The translations under genes were made by a program, and so were the position numbers. A stretch of 64,000 nucleotides of DNA from contig CALZFC010000142.1 of the NCBI GenBank assembly GCA_945643635.1, positions 7,501 through 71,500 of the forward strand, given 5' to 3'. The notes beneath the pieces were generated by a model that was given only the letters and a program-made list of their open reading frames with translations, ran no database searches and was not told the DNA's origin. Of this stretch, positions 1 to 11,161 are shown piece after piece (the first letter of the stretch is position 1; every line of letters starts with the position of its first letter). This DNA comes from Allodiplogaster sudhausi. Its lineage: Eukaryota > Nematoda > Chromadorea > Rhabditida > Diplogasteridae.

Positions 1-568
1 CATAATTAATTATCGAGATTTTAATTTATAAAAAAAATTTATCAGCTTAAAATGTATGTACAGTACCGCCCACGAGCCAGGGGATACGGCTCGAGCGGCT
101 CCGAGCGGCTCGAGCGGATCCGAGCCGCTCGAGCCGCTAGGAGCCGCGTTGAATTACACGCCACAGAGTGAATAATTTGGCTTTATGTTACTTGTTCCAT
201 GCTCAGAAAACATTCCTCTGTCGATTCTGCTAGAAGAAAGCGAAATAAAATGCCGAAATAAAAATACATTATTTCCGTACATTCCTGATGACAAATATGG
301 TGCTGCGTCTTACAGTGTATGGTGCTTGGTGTAATTTATGATCACTTTGGCTACTTGCCATGTTTTCAGACAACGGAAATAAGCACAGCTCTGGCCTTTT
401 TTCTTCTTCTGATGTAAAATGCAGCAAAATATGGACAGCGGTTGGGATTCGAACATGTGACACTCTAAACAAAAAGCGTATCGCTCAAGCCACTGCGCCA
501 CACAGATCGTTACCGGGAACCCTAGCCAGACGTTGACAATGGATTAGCCACCAAATATGCTAGGAGCA

Positions 569-615
<47 letters not shown>

Positions 616-1182
616 CACTTACTCTATACTTCTCGGTCAAGTCTGGATTTTTCCTGGCTTTTCCTCCGATTCGAGCGATCCTCCAATTTATTCTCCCTTG
701 CTTTTTCCACTCGCTACTCTTTCTTATTCTGGGCAAAACATTCGCACCAGTTTGGGTTAGAACCTACGACACTCAAAACTGCGGGCGAACTTACTGCGTC
801 ATACACGACACGCTTGGAGTCTATCCTCTTTCTTCCACCTGGTGAAAATGTTTTAATAAGATGAGGAGTATAGACTGTGAAAATTAGAGCTCGAAGTGAG
901 TGATCGCTAAGCGAAGGCGAAGAAAGACTTTCACTAAAATGTACTAGAAACACTTTCTGTCTCTGTCTCTCTCTCTGTCTCTGTCTCTGCCTCTGCCTCT
1001 CTCTGTCTCTGTTTTTGTCTCTGTCTCTGTTTCTCTCTCTCTCTCCACTCTCTCTTTTACCTCTCTCCCCCCATCTCGTAACCTCGTGTTACTGCGCCAC
1101 CAAGTCAAGTCCTCCTGGTTGGTCTCCTGCCAGACTATAATAAACCGCTTGGAAAGAAAGAGTAGAGACTCCAAGCGTGTCG

Positions 1183-1255
1183 TGTATGGCGCAGTAAGTT
1201 GCGCGCTCGCCCGCAGTTTTGAGTGTCGCAGGTTCTAACCCAAACTGGTGCGAAT
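1183..1255 (+). repeat. tRNA-like module in foldback arm (SINE-type)
   Basis: An A-box-like stretch (TGGCGCAGTAAG) is followed about 45 bases later by a B-box-like GCAGGTTCTAACCC. This is the spacing of an RNA polymerase III type 2 promoter. The mirror copy lies in the left arm near 740-810. It does not fold as a full tRNA, so it is read as tRNA-derived repeat DNA rather than a tRNA gene. Confidence 0.45.
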
Positions 1256-1375
1256 GTTTTGCCCAGAATAAGAGTAGCGAGTGGAAAAAGCAAGGGAGAA
1301 TAAATTGGAGGATCGCTCGAATCGGAGGAAAAGCGAGGAAAAATCCAGACTTGACCGAGAAGTAGAGAGTAAGTG

Positions 1376-1427
<52 letters not shown>

Positions 1428-1491
1428 AAGTGCTCCTAGCACATTTGGTGGCTAATCCATTGTCAACGTCTGGCTAGGGTTCCCGGCAACG

Positions 1492-1572
1492 ATCTGTGTG
1501 GAGCAGTGGCTTGCGCGATACGCTTTTTGTTTTGAGTGTCACATGTTCGAATCCCAACCGCTGTCCATATTT
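1492..1572 (+). repeat. second tRNA-like module in foldback arm (SINE-type)
   Basis: TGTGGAGCAGTGG (A-box-like) precedes ATGTTCGAATCC (B-box-like) at tRNA-type spacing. The mirror copy lies in the left arm at about 425-505 on the opposite strand. A full cloverleaf is not evident. It probably derives from a SINE captured by the foldback element. Confidence 0.5.
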
Positions 1573-1928
1573 TGATGCATTTTACATCAGAAGAATAAAA
1601 AAGGCCAGAGCTGTGCTTATTTCCGTTGTCTGAAAACATGGCAAGTAGCCAAAGTGATCATAAATTACACCAAGCACCATACACTGTAAGACGCAGCACC
1701 ATATTTGTCATCAGGAATGTACGGAAATAATGTATTTTTATTTCGGCATTTTATTTCGCTTTCTTCTAGCAGAATCGACAGAGGAATGTTTTCTGAGCAT
1801 GGAACAAGTAACATAAAGAAAAATTATTCACTCTGTGGCGTGTAATTCAACGCGGCTCCTAGCGGCTCGAGCGGCTCGGATCCGCTCGAGCCGCTCGAGC
1901 CGTATCCCCTGGCTCGTGGGCGGTACTG

Positions 1929-3549
1929 TATATCTCGCCATATTCTTTATACTTCATTCATTTATCATCTGATTTTATTGATTTTAATTTAGTTTATCAA
2001 ATAAGTCTGGTGGAAACATATACACACTGAGATTGACGAGTTTCCAAATTTGCAGTTGACGAATTTTCACATTTTTACAGTAGCTCTCGTCTCGGTGCGA
2101 TTCGACGACTTGCTGCCGAGTTGGACAAGTCGTGAATTTTTGTGCTCGCTTCCAACGTCTCGCGCACTTTCACGATTTCATCATCACTCAGCAACAACGA
2201 CAACAAAGAATATTCCCCCTTTTTTACAAATGATTTTTTTCTGTTCGGCTGATCATTTAATTGAAGTAGATCGCTGCTCACAATTAATTTCATTCGGCTT
2301 AGCCTTTTTGAGTTGGTAAAACAATATTTTTTCTCTCGATGATTTTTCTCTGAAGATTTTATTTTTTTTGTCCCTCTTGAATTTCTTTTCATTGCTTAAT
2401 TGCGTATAACTCTTTGGGCATTCTTCATAGATGTCAATTGTCTCTTTCCGTTGACAGGGAGGATAACCCAGTTCTTTTTTTTCCATCATATTTTTTTTTT
2501 AGCTAGCTTCTTCATAAAGTTAAAAAAGGAAAAGAACTAGAGTTCAAGTGATGAATCCGAAATATCGCTTATTACCTTCTACCTATCACTCGTTTATTGC
2601 CTCTTTTCATCAATTTTCTATTTTTTCCTTTCACAAACTATAACAATAATCGTGCTTTGTCCTTGTCCTTTTTTAAACAAAAATATTTTTTTTCTGATCC
2701 TGATAGTGCTTCCCTGTCCGCCTCGCTGACGTTTTGTTCTCGTAAATCAGTAGAAAGTCAATGATCAATGATCACTCGTTTTTCTCGTAGTTAGCGATGA
2801 GTTGACCGGTGCATCTAGTAGTATTGCTTAGGTAACCCGATTAAGAAGCCTTTTTTCTTCTTAATTCCTAGAAATTAAATTAGCAACCCCATAAAACAAG
2901 TCCTGCACATACATACGAAATTCTATGACAATATCCGCCGCCTTGTGTTGTAGAGTTAATTAATGAAGTTAATTAGTGAATTTAATTAGCACGCTATCCC
3001 TACCCGATGAAGAAACCCCGGCCGGAGCGACTAGAGAGCTTATCAATTAATTAGTTGCAGCTTAATGGCGCTCATGGAAGCGCTATAGGAATTTCAATCT
3101 AGTTGAGTCACTTTACGTCCTTTTTTCCCAATTTTTCTTCTTCTTTTTCTTATTTTAATTGCATCATTATCAACCATTACTGCTTCATTATAATTTTCAC
3201 AGAAAGGTTAACATAACCTGGTAGGTCATACTCGTACGCTTCGTCAACTTTGTCAATTTTATCATTTTCGTGAAACTCTTTTATCAATTTTCTAATACTT
3301 TTTCCGTCTCCTTTATGAAGCACCGATTATTGATTCTCATTCTACTTTCAAAACTCTTTCTTCTTCGATGTTTTGCTCACGTTGAGCTGCGATTCAGTAA
3401 CTTCATAGTTCACATTTGTAAGTAGTATTACTAGTAATAATGAAGTCATTTTAATTTTCGCATATTGCTGCTGCTCGTTTTGCTTCACGTTCAAATAAGA
3501 TTTGATTTTTTTTGCGCAGGGAATATAACCTTCCTGCCTGGTAGATTTG
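1929..3549. other. intergenic, no gene recognised
   Basis: AT-rich DNA with short poly-T runs and TTAATTAA motifs. Open frames around 2050-2490 overlap on both strands, lack family motifs and look like chance frames. No exon with consistent splice phase was found. Confidence 0.5.
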
Positions 3550-4310
3550 CATAGTACAACATGACAAACGAATGCCTTCAGGAATTTGTGAGAGAAAGTT
3601 CGTTTTGAATTTGTAACAATTTGTGTTACAAATAACTACTTCGGGCCCATGACATCGCCTTTTTGCCGTGTTTTCTTGCTTTCGCATTGTCCTTCCATCC
3701 TTCCTTCCTTCCTTCCACTCCACCCGTTGTCTTCCAGTGCAAAAGGAAAACAGAGTTTTCATTTTATTTTTATTTTCAATCTGCTTCAACATTCGTAGAA
3801 TTCTATGGAATGAACAGACATAAAAATTTCCGGAACAGTTGTTCTTGATGCGTATAACAAACAACAACAAAAAATTGTAAAAAAAAGAAATATGAATTTG
3901 TGTTGTGCTACATGAAAGAAAAAAATCAGTGAGAGAAGATTTTGTACTAAATTGAATAACGCATGGCAAAGATCGATTTAGACACTTCAAACAGTATAAA
4001 CGCAAGTAACGCAAGATAAGTAACAATTTATTTCTCTTAAAAAACCCAAGATTATTCAAGACACAAGCCGACAGAACGATGAATATGTGATGTGATATCG
4101 TGTAGACAATTTTTGACGGTGAACGTGTCCATGGGTGCGAGATTCAATTGTAACAACAGTGTGAGTCCATCGATGCTTCTTAATTCAGATGTTAAGCATT
4201 GAGAATGCCGTCTCTCTCGAATGTTTTGCGGGATGCACCAGCAGCCGGCGCTGGACATGGTCATCACGGATATGTACATACATTCATCCCACGCGCGCTC
4301 GGCCGGCATT
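3550..4310 (-). pseudogene. decayed duplicate of the last exon and 3' flank of the FN3 gene
   Basis: This stretch aligns directly with 11162-12108, which holds the final exon and downstream DNA of the minus-strand FN3 gene. Shared landmarks include the CCTTCCTTCC run, the ATTCTATGGAATGA motif and AAGATCGATTTAGACA. At 4178-4310 the minus strand still reads AERAWDEC and CWCIPQNIR against AECAWDEVC and GWCIPHNIR in the real exon. The acceptor has changed: the real exon follows ATGCAG, and this copy has ATGCCG, so AG is lost. Internal indels also remove the stop context. It is read as a non-functional copy; use as an alternative last exon is possible but unlikely without an acceptor. Confidence 0.7.
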
Positions 4311-4348
4311 TCTTTGTTACTTTTTTCTACTTTTAAATCATATAGCAA

Positions 4349-5953
4349 TCGCTACAAAAAAAAAAAAAAAAAAAAAGAATGCTTGTTTATCGGAAGAAAT
4401 GAGAATGTCTAACACCCGTCCTTTTTGGTACACCACGGCTACGAAGAGGTGTGCTTCATCTCAAAACTATGGAACGAACTTCTTCAACACGAAATTGGTG
4501 AGCTACGAGGGAAGCGCAGCGGTAGCTATGGGAGAGTTGCAAAAATAGCAAAAATAGTCCTCGATAGCACCGTTCCAAAACAATGCAAATGATTCCTGGG
4601 GCACCGATTGGTACATTGCTAGATCGGGGAAGGGGTGAGCTCACGTCAGCGGGCCAAGTCATACTTTTGGAAAGGGTTTCTTCTCACTTTCCCTACAAGC
4701 CCGCCGAAAATGGGTGCATGCTGGGCGTCAAAATTGGTGTCAAATACTGATATAAAAAATAGTGCCCCTCAAATCTTTTTATTATAAAAATCCACATAAT
4801 TAATTTTTCTCAAATTTCATAATATTTTATTATGGTTGTTGGTCAGGAGAAAAAAAATTCAAAAAACTTTGACATCCTGTTTTCCTTAGATGATTCATAG
4901 GTATTGAGTTCTGGTAGTCAAAATTGAATATCGGTCCCCGGGACCCTTAGAGAGAGAGAGGCTTTCTTAACAACAATAAGATAACAGAGTGAGAGAGTGA
5001 GGGACGCGAACAACTGACAATGAGAAATACATATAGAAAAGAGAGAAATTGACAGGAATCACACGCTATCCTTCCCTGTTATCTAATGCTTCTCAAACAA
5101 GCTTTCAACATTCATTCTGTTCTTTCCGATAGGTGCGTATCTATCGTAAGTTCGTTCGTTTTGTTGCTCAATTAATCACTTGACTTCCTACATGGCTTGT
5201 TGCCATTATCAGCAGGCATCTATGGAAGTGTTGTGAGTGAAAGAGGAGCAGAAGGGAAGGAAACGTTGAGGCGAGATTAAAAGTAGCAGTTAAAGTTACT
5301 TATTTAATCTGTTTTTTTCTTTATTTATTATTTACATATATAAAATTTCCATGCTCTCACTAGTCATAGTAATTATGCTAGTGTTGAATATTATTGTTCT
5401 TTCTTTGCATTTCGAAGCAACATACAAGTGACACTATGGAATAAATATTATTATTATTATTATTATTATTACTAAGTGCATTTACTGTCCTTTCTTGGAA
5501 ATATGACCGCGACGACTCTTCATCAATTTTCTGCATATGAATCTTCAGAAACTGTTTTCTTTCATATTAGCCCGCGAAATTTAGGAGAAATACCTGCACA
5601 ACTCCAACTCCAATGGACGCATCTTTGCTACTTCTATTCTGCATATCCTTGCCAAGTATGCTTCTTATTTTGAACTATTTACACTTCTCGAAGCGTCAAC
5701 ACGAAAAGAAAATTCTATTAGAAAAATCTATAACTTTTTCCTACACGACGCACTGTTCGCAATCAGTTGGTGCGGTGCTTCAATTAGAAATAGAAGAAGA
5801 CGACGAAAAACGACGTGGAAACTGCTACCATAGATATTCAAAAAAAAACACTACTGGATCGTTTACTATGTATGCACGAAATCGCATCATACATAGTAGT
5901 ACTGCAAGCCAAGATGTCAACGGGCCTAGCCTTTTCTGGGCTCCAACTCACAG
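4349..5953. other. intergenic, no gene recognised
   Basis: Contains a poly-A run (about 4354-4376), a short GA tract (4950-4960) and an ATT triplet run (5449-5470). A 123-codon frame at 5613-5984 has a hydrophobic start but no family motif and runs into the next repeat, so I do not call it. Confidence 0.45.
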
Positions 5954-6263
5954 CACAGGGGTCACACCCCATATAAAAATTTGAAAGATTTTAAGTTCAC
6001 CAAATATGAGATACTACACCGCCGCAACAAGCCATGAGTTTTCCGCTCAGGACCACCTCTTTGTGACATAGAAGAAAATTACCGTTTTAATACCCGTGTG
6101 ATACACGAGCCATACTAAATTTGCTACGTGGTGTGTTTGAAAGTGTAGTTTTCGAACGCTTGTAGATTGTTAAAGGTGGACTAGAAAATACCGTTAGGGA
6201 TATTCACCCGTTCACCTGATTCACCCTTTATATGGCAACTTTTGGACAGGTGTGACCCCTGTG
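5954..6263. mobile_element. candidate MITE upstream of the lectin gene
   Basis: CACAGGGGTCACACC at 5955-5969 is matched by its reverse complement at 6249-6263, bounding about 310 bp. No clear target-site duplication was found, so the limits are uncertain. It ends 50 bases before the lectin start codon and so occupies its likely promoter. Confidence 0.4.
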
Positions 6264-6814
6264 TCACAACCCGATACCTTTTCCTGGCCGTAGAATGTTT
6301 AGGTTACGGCCCGATGGTTAACTGTAAGGACTTCATATTTCTTGCCGTAATCGTCACTCTCTTTTTAGCACTCGTGCTGTCGTGCCTGCCTGGCTTTGAA
6401 CCCGTGATTAATGGAGGCTGCTTTCGTATGCTAGCAGCAAAGCTGTTTGACCAAGCAGAAGCGGAGTGCGTTGGCTAGGGCGGTCATTTGGTGTCCATTC
6501 CGAACGCCGAGGTATTTCTCTCTCAGACGCTATAAGGAGCCAAACACTCACTGACGAATTCGCGCTTTTTTGAAGCAAGGGAGTGCAGAGAGCCGCTACT
6601 AGAGTACTCCGGAAAATTCAAATAGATTACTTTTGACTTTCGCGCCCTTAAAAAAGCATTTTTTTAAACAATTTTTTTTTACCAAACTAGACTGACGAAT
6701 AACTCGAATATTCTTTTAGTACAATGATGCAATTCGACTTTATTTGAATTCGAAAGGAATTGACGAAGCCTATATTGGCCTAGCGTGCCTCCCTTACTTA
6801 CATTGGTACGACGG

Positions 6815-7277
6815 CAGAGATGGTAACGGCCCGGCCCGGCCCGGCCCTGGCGGGCCCGCGGGCCGGGCCGGCCCAATTTCCCAGGGCCCCGGGCCGGGCC
6901 GGGCCGGGCCCAAAAAAGTTGGGCGGGCCCGTGAGCCCGTTTGGGCCCGCAATGTCGTCCAGTCTGGACGACTGGTGGCATTGTTAAGAGCAAAACTTTC
7001 TTCATTTGTTTATTTTCCCCCCTAAAAGTCTTTTTATATACATTAAAATGAATGTTCGTAGCCCGAGCATGAAAAATTCTGAATTTCAAAACACTTTGTA
7101 ACTCGTCGGACTTTTTCCCCAGAATTTTTTTGAAAATCAGGCTCAAACGGGCCCACGGGCCGGGCCGGGCCGGGCCCAAAATTCTAGGGCCCGGAAATGG
7201 TTCGGGCCGGGCCGGCCCAAACCTTGGGCCCGACGGGCCGGGCCGGCCCAAAATTTTTGCGCCATTTACCATCTCTG
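6815..7277. mobile_element. hAT-type MITE inserted in a lectin exon
   Basis: Termini are CAGAGATGGTAA and its imperfect reverse complement TTTACCATCTCTG. The 8 bp TACGACGG is duplicated exactly on both sides (6807-6814 and 7278-7285). An 8 bp duplication with CAGRG-like ends is the hAT signature. The interior holds two GGCCCGGCCC-rich blocks able to pair with each other. Removing the element and one duplication restores lectin reading frame across WYDGAALNY, so the insertion came after the exon existed. Confidence 0.88.
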
Positions 7278-7954
7278 TACGACGGTGCTGCGCTAAACTA
7301 CAGTAACATAAAACAATGTGTGTACGCAAAATATGCTCTTTTCTTCTGTTATGTAAATTTTTAAGTAAAAAAAGCGATTTCTTTCAGCCTGTGACGACTG
7401 TAATATATGTAGCTATTACATGAAACGTGATGGATTCTGCTATACGGGAAACTACGCCCGGGCAGCCATTTGTCATGTTCAACACATAAATGGTAAATAC
7501 AAACAAACTAAATCATTTTCACACTTGTTTAATTAATACATTCTAAACACACACATACACATTTTGCAAACTTTTCAGTTTTTTTTTGCCTAAGAATAAG
7601 GCCCGTATTCCCAAGGCGGCCCCAACCACCGTAGAATTTTCGCCGCTGGCCCATATTCTATGGTGCTTCCATAATAAAGATATTTATTCACTATTAATAT
7701 TTACTTTATAGAATCTGTTTGTGGTGATTACGAATACTTCGCGACCGACGACATAAGCTGCGTCAAGTTCTATTTGGACGTGGTATTTGACAGGAACCTT
7801 AGAAAAGCGGGAAAATTAAATTTGCTTTCCAATGGCACCAAAAAGGTTTTCTACCATAAGATTTCAAACAATCACTAACGGGGTAATAATTCGTCGTTGA
7901 TGACAAGCATCGGAAAGTTGGCAAATTAGAATAGTATCTCTTTCTTTGTCTCTT

Positions 7955-7962
7955 TCTCTCTG

Positions 7963-8001
<39 letters not shown>

Positions 8002-8020
8002 CTCTCTCTGTCTCTCTCTT
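7955..8020. repeat. (CT)n microsatellite
   Basis: Nearly pure CT dinucleotides in an intron of the lectin gene. Confidence 0.9.
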
Positions 8021-8479
8021 CCTCTTACTTGGTTACAGATGTGCACTATGCATGTGACAAAATATAAATAATAAAATTCAAAACGACGACTGAAAATCTA
8101 CATATGTATGTAAGTTCATATTCGGTTTTTGTATGTAAGCAGATTTGTTGCCACAGATTATTCGGAAATATCTCGTAATGACAGGCAACTTGGAATGATG
8201 CTCAGCAGCAATGCCTCAAGGACCGCTCGGCACATCTTGCAGTCTTTCATAGCAAAGAGGTGAGACGGTGCAAAATATTTTCTTTACCGCGTCTTTCGAG
8301 TCTTCGGCCCGTAAGCACAATTTTGCACAAACGTGCAAATCATGACTAAAACGCGAAAAAAGTAGTTTTTTTAAATATAGTTTACACCGTCACATATGTA
8401 CATACATACATATGTATGTAGTCATATGTATGTGCATATGTATGTACTTATATACATGTATATACACAAAAGTCTAAAC

Positions 8480-8505
8480 TGGTTTATTTATTTATTTATT
8501 TATTT

Positions 8506-8592
<87 letters not shown>

Positions 8593-8596
8593 TTTG
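8480..8596. repeat. (ATTT)n microsatellite
   Basis: About 29 ATTT units with two single-base slips. It lies in the lectin intron, 35 bases upstream of the exon at 8631. Confidence 0.95.
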
Positions 8597-9419
8597 TTAA
8601 TACTAAGATGCATTTCGATCTTTCTTGAAGATGAACGACTTCGTTGCACGGAAGGCCCACTCGCTAGGCCACACCGTCGGCATACACATCGGTCTCATGA
8701 CAAACTCGAGCGCTAACTATATGGCATGGACCGACGGCAGTCGCGTCAACTACACGAACTTTGCGAAAGGTTTGCGAACAGCTAGAATAAAAAGAAAACC
8801 CAACAGAAAATCAATATAATCAAATCTAGCAATAAACGACATACTCTGGCTCTTTAACTTCGTACTTCTTGTTGCCTAAATAACGTTATAAGATTAGAGG
8901 GTCTTACGAATTCCAATACAAATTTGTTCCCTAATTTAGATGGAAGAAATCACAGGAGGTATCCATAGGAAAATAGCACGAGCTTAAAAAATATTTACAT
9001 ATTTTTCAGTTAGGTTTAACAATTGAAGTCGAGTCTTTCTAAATCATACGCACTCTCATTGCTTCTTGTGTCAGGCAGAAAAGTGCGAATGCAAGCGTTA
9101 TTTTTGGCTCCATGAAAGGAGAAGTTCACTGAAAAATTTACATAACATTTGGTTTTATGAACAATTCCGTCTATAACGTACTTCTAGAAAGTATGAACCA
9201 ATTTTGACTTCGGGCACCCCGTTATGATATGATTGCAATGTCTTTCACTTTGTCCCCCTTCGGCTAGCTACTTTGCTAACAGATGCTGAAATGAGCAGGC
9301 TTTCCTTTCGACGTCTTTGGCCACTGCACCGCAATGGAGACGGGCCCGTCGCTCGGTGAATGGTTCAGCAACAATTGCGCCAGTAGCCAACTTCCGTACG
9401 CCTGCACACGAATGGGTAC

Positions 9420-9673
9420 GCGAGCAAGGGATATGTGAAATAGAAGAGGAATATGTGAATATTTGCGTATATATGATATAGAACTTTATATATGATATAC
9501 AGTTCTATATCATATATACCGTTGAGTGGTACTGTATATATGATATAGAAGAGTAGTATGTATACATTTCACATATCCCTTGCTTTTTTTTTGAATTTTT
9601 CAAAAAAAGCAAGGTATATGTGAAATTTATACATACTACTCTTCTATATCATATATACAGTACCACTCAACGG
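9420..9673. repeat. large near-perfect palindrome in lectin intron
   Basis: The arm 9521-9590 (CCGTTGAGTGGTACTG onward) is the reverse complement of 9604-9673, around an A/T-rich centre. A further partial copy of the arm (GCAAGGGATATGTGAAAT) begins near 9423. It overlaps the start of the adjacent MITE and may record a head-to-head insertion. Confidence 0.75.
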
Positions 9674-9828
9674 CGCTCTCCGCTCAGGGGTCAATTCTAT
9701 GTCGGCAATGTCAAATTGATATGTAATTTGCCTGAAAAAGTTTTACACAGCGAGATATTCCACTTGGCACATGTGGCCGCGGCCGCCATAGCCGACTTAG
9801 AATTGACCCCTCGCCGTTGAGCGATTCT
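9658..9828. mobile_element. 171 bp MITE in lectin intron
   Basis: The left end CAGTACCACTCAACGGC pairs with the right end GCCGTTGAGCGATTCTG, and GGGGTCAATTCTA pairs internally with TAGAATTGACCCC. TA precedes the left end; the right flank has lost it. The CAGTACC start resembles the 61-1928 foldback element. Confidence 0.65.
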
Positions 9829-10791
9829 GTCAAATAAATTACGGTTTTCAATAAAAGAAAATGGCTGAAAATTGTTCTTAAAATTAATAAATTTAGCGCT
9901 GGATCCAAGCAAACCGCGCGCCCCTTCCACTTGTCCCGAACCGCAAACATTCTTGGAGCGGTCACACGTTAGTATTCCAACGGCTTTGTCTTTAAAAAAA
10001 TTACATTCTAGTCTGTACAATACTCTTACGACAAATATAAAAAAATTACTAAAGCAAATAAGGTATTTACGAAAGAGAGAGAGAGAGAGAGAGGGAGGGA
10101 TATAAAAATATATATTTGTATGTAATTCCAAGGTGTTTTCGCCGTCTTATCCCAACCCTCCTGATCCGCTCAGCTGTGATTACTTCTTAGCTGTTGCCGA
10201 AGGTGAAAAAGTTAAGGTAAGTCGAAGTTTTTCGCCTATATAAGTAGAATTTATCATCCAATCCTGCTGCATCGATTCTTCCAGATAACAGTTGAAGATC
10301 TCATGCTGAACACCTGCTGCGACAAGCTGCAAATCTATGATGGAGTGTCTGAAATGCAAGCAAACTTAACGTGAGTGGTTGTTCAAACACAAAATTTCAC
10401 GTATAATTCAGTGTTGTTTTTGGTCGCCTTATATGTGAAAACAAAACTTTTATGTAGCATGCATATTTATATAATATATTTGTACTATATTTATGTACAT
10501 GTATTTATTCCATATATAAACATATGCATATGTATGTTCCTGCACGTATAGGGCAATTCACTTGATTTATTGTTCATTTGCCTTTCAAATCGGTAGTGCA
10601 ATATTTTAATTCATGCAAAACATTTCCCAATAATTTTTTCTCGATAACTTTGGCAGCATACGAATCGCTAGTGCGGGTAGTGTGGTGGTAGTGGCTTGGG
10701 TGCTGGGTGCGCAGGGTGGTGGTTCGGGTCCAGGTGTGAGCAAACTTTCAGGTACGACGACGACAGCTTCAACATGACTCTGCATATCAGG

Positions 10792-10875
10792 CTAGCCAGT
10801 TTTTTAACTTTTGCAGCTTTTATTCTCATTTTAATCACGGCAAATAAAAGCTGCAAAAGCCGATTTACTGGCTAG
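10792..10875. repeat. 84 bp hairpin at the 3' end of the lectin gene
   Basis: CTAGCCAGT (10792-10800) and AACTTTTGCAGCTTTTATT (10806-10824) are reverse-complemented at 10843-10875. It lies just after the predicted stop. In one frame it mimics a membrane segment, which is likely an artefact of the inverted repeat. Confidence 0.7.
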
Positions 10876-10904
10876 TTTGTGAGTCGTGTTCGATGTTCTG
10901 GATC

Positions 10905-10944
<40 letters not shown>

Positions 10945-11161
10945 AGAGGGAGAGAGGGCTGCCAGCGCGAGCTCAGAAATACCATTCCGGCAGGTGTAAT
11001 TCACGCGGAGCGGCATTTTTATGGTATTTGACCAGTGGATCTGAAACAATAGCTTGAAGTTGCTCAGTTTTAAAGTATTTACCCCCAAGTTTTGTGGCGA
11101 TGGTATTTACCATCGACGAGACTACTATTCGTAATGGTATTTTTTCTTGTGTGTATCTGTG

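Larger units (their letters stand above)
61..1928. mobile_element. 1.87 kb foldback element, TA-flanked (Tc1/mariner-like termini)
   Basis: Seen: the element begins CAGTACCGCCCACGAGCCAG and ends with the exact reverse complement. TA is present on both sides (59-60 and 1929-1930), as expected for a TA target-site duplication. The inverted arms run about 61-840 and 1150-1928 and pair along nearly their whole length, including GC-rich CGAGCGGCT repeats at the tips and a CT tract (571-615) mirrored by a GA tract (1378-1432). The unpaired centre is about 300 bp of CT-rich DNA. No transposase frame is visible, so it would need a transposase supplied elsewhere. Each arm holds two tRNA-like modules. 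Superfamily is inferred from the TA and the CAGT ends only. Confidence 0.85.
6314..10777 (+). pseudogene. secreted C-type lectin-C-type lectin-CUB protein, probably inactivated
   Basis: Exons by splice phase: 6314-6511, 6720-7317 (interrupted by the 6815-7277 MITE), 7388-7492, 7712-7782, 8185-8259, 8631-8769, 9299-9415, 9897-9967, 10133-10216, 10285-10370 and 10657-10777. The product starts MVNCKDFIFL with a hydrophobic signal segment. The first lectin domain follows (GGHLVS, HWYDGAALNY), then a second (AHLAVFHSKE, AWTDGSRVNYTNF, closing Cys). A CUB domain begins VFSPSYPNPPDPLSC and contains CCDKLQIYDG. This order is common in nematode lectins thought to act outside the cell in immunity or mucosal binding (family knowledge). 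Faults: TAG in frame at 6476-6478 before GGHLVS; a 463 bp MITE in exon 2; a likely frame change in the last CUB exon, where YDDDSFNMTLHI lies in another frame from 10753. The domain calls are firm; function today is doubtful. Confidence 0.8.

Noticed and set aside
3451..4059. 202-codon minus-strand frame
   Set aside because: It lies in the duplicated FN3 3' flank; the sister copy at 11162-11991 does not preserve the frame.
10753..10860. C-terminal membrane anchor for the lectin gene (SFLTFAAFILILITA)
   Set aside because: It is in a different frame from the CUB exon and is encoded by one arm of a hairpin repeat.
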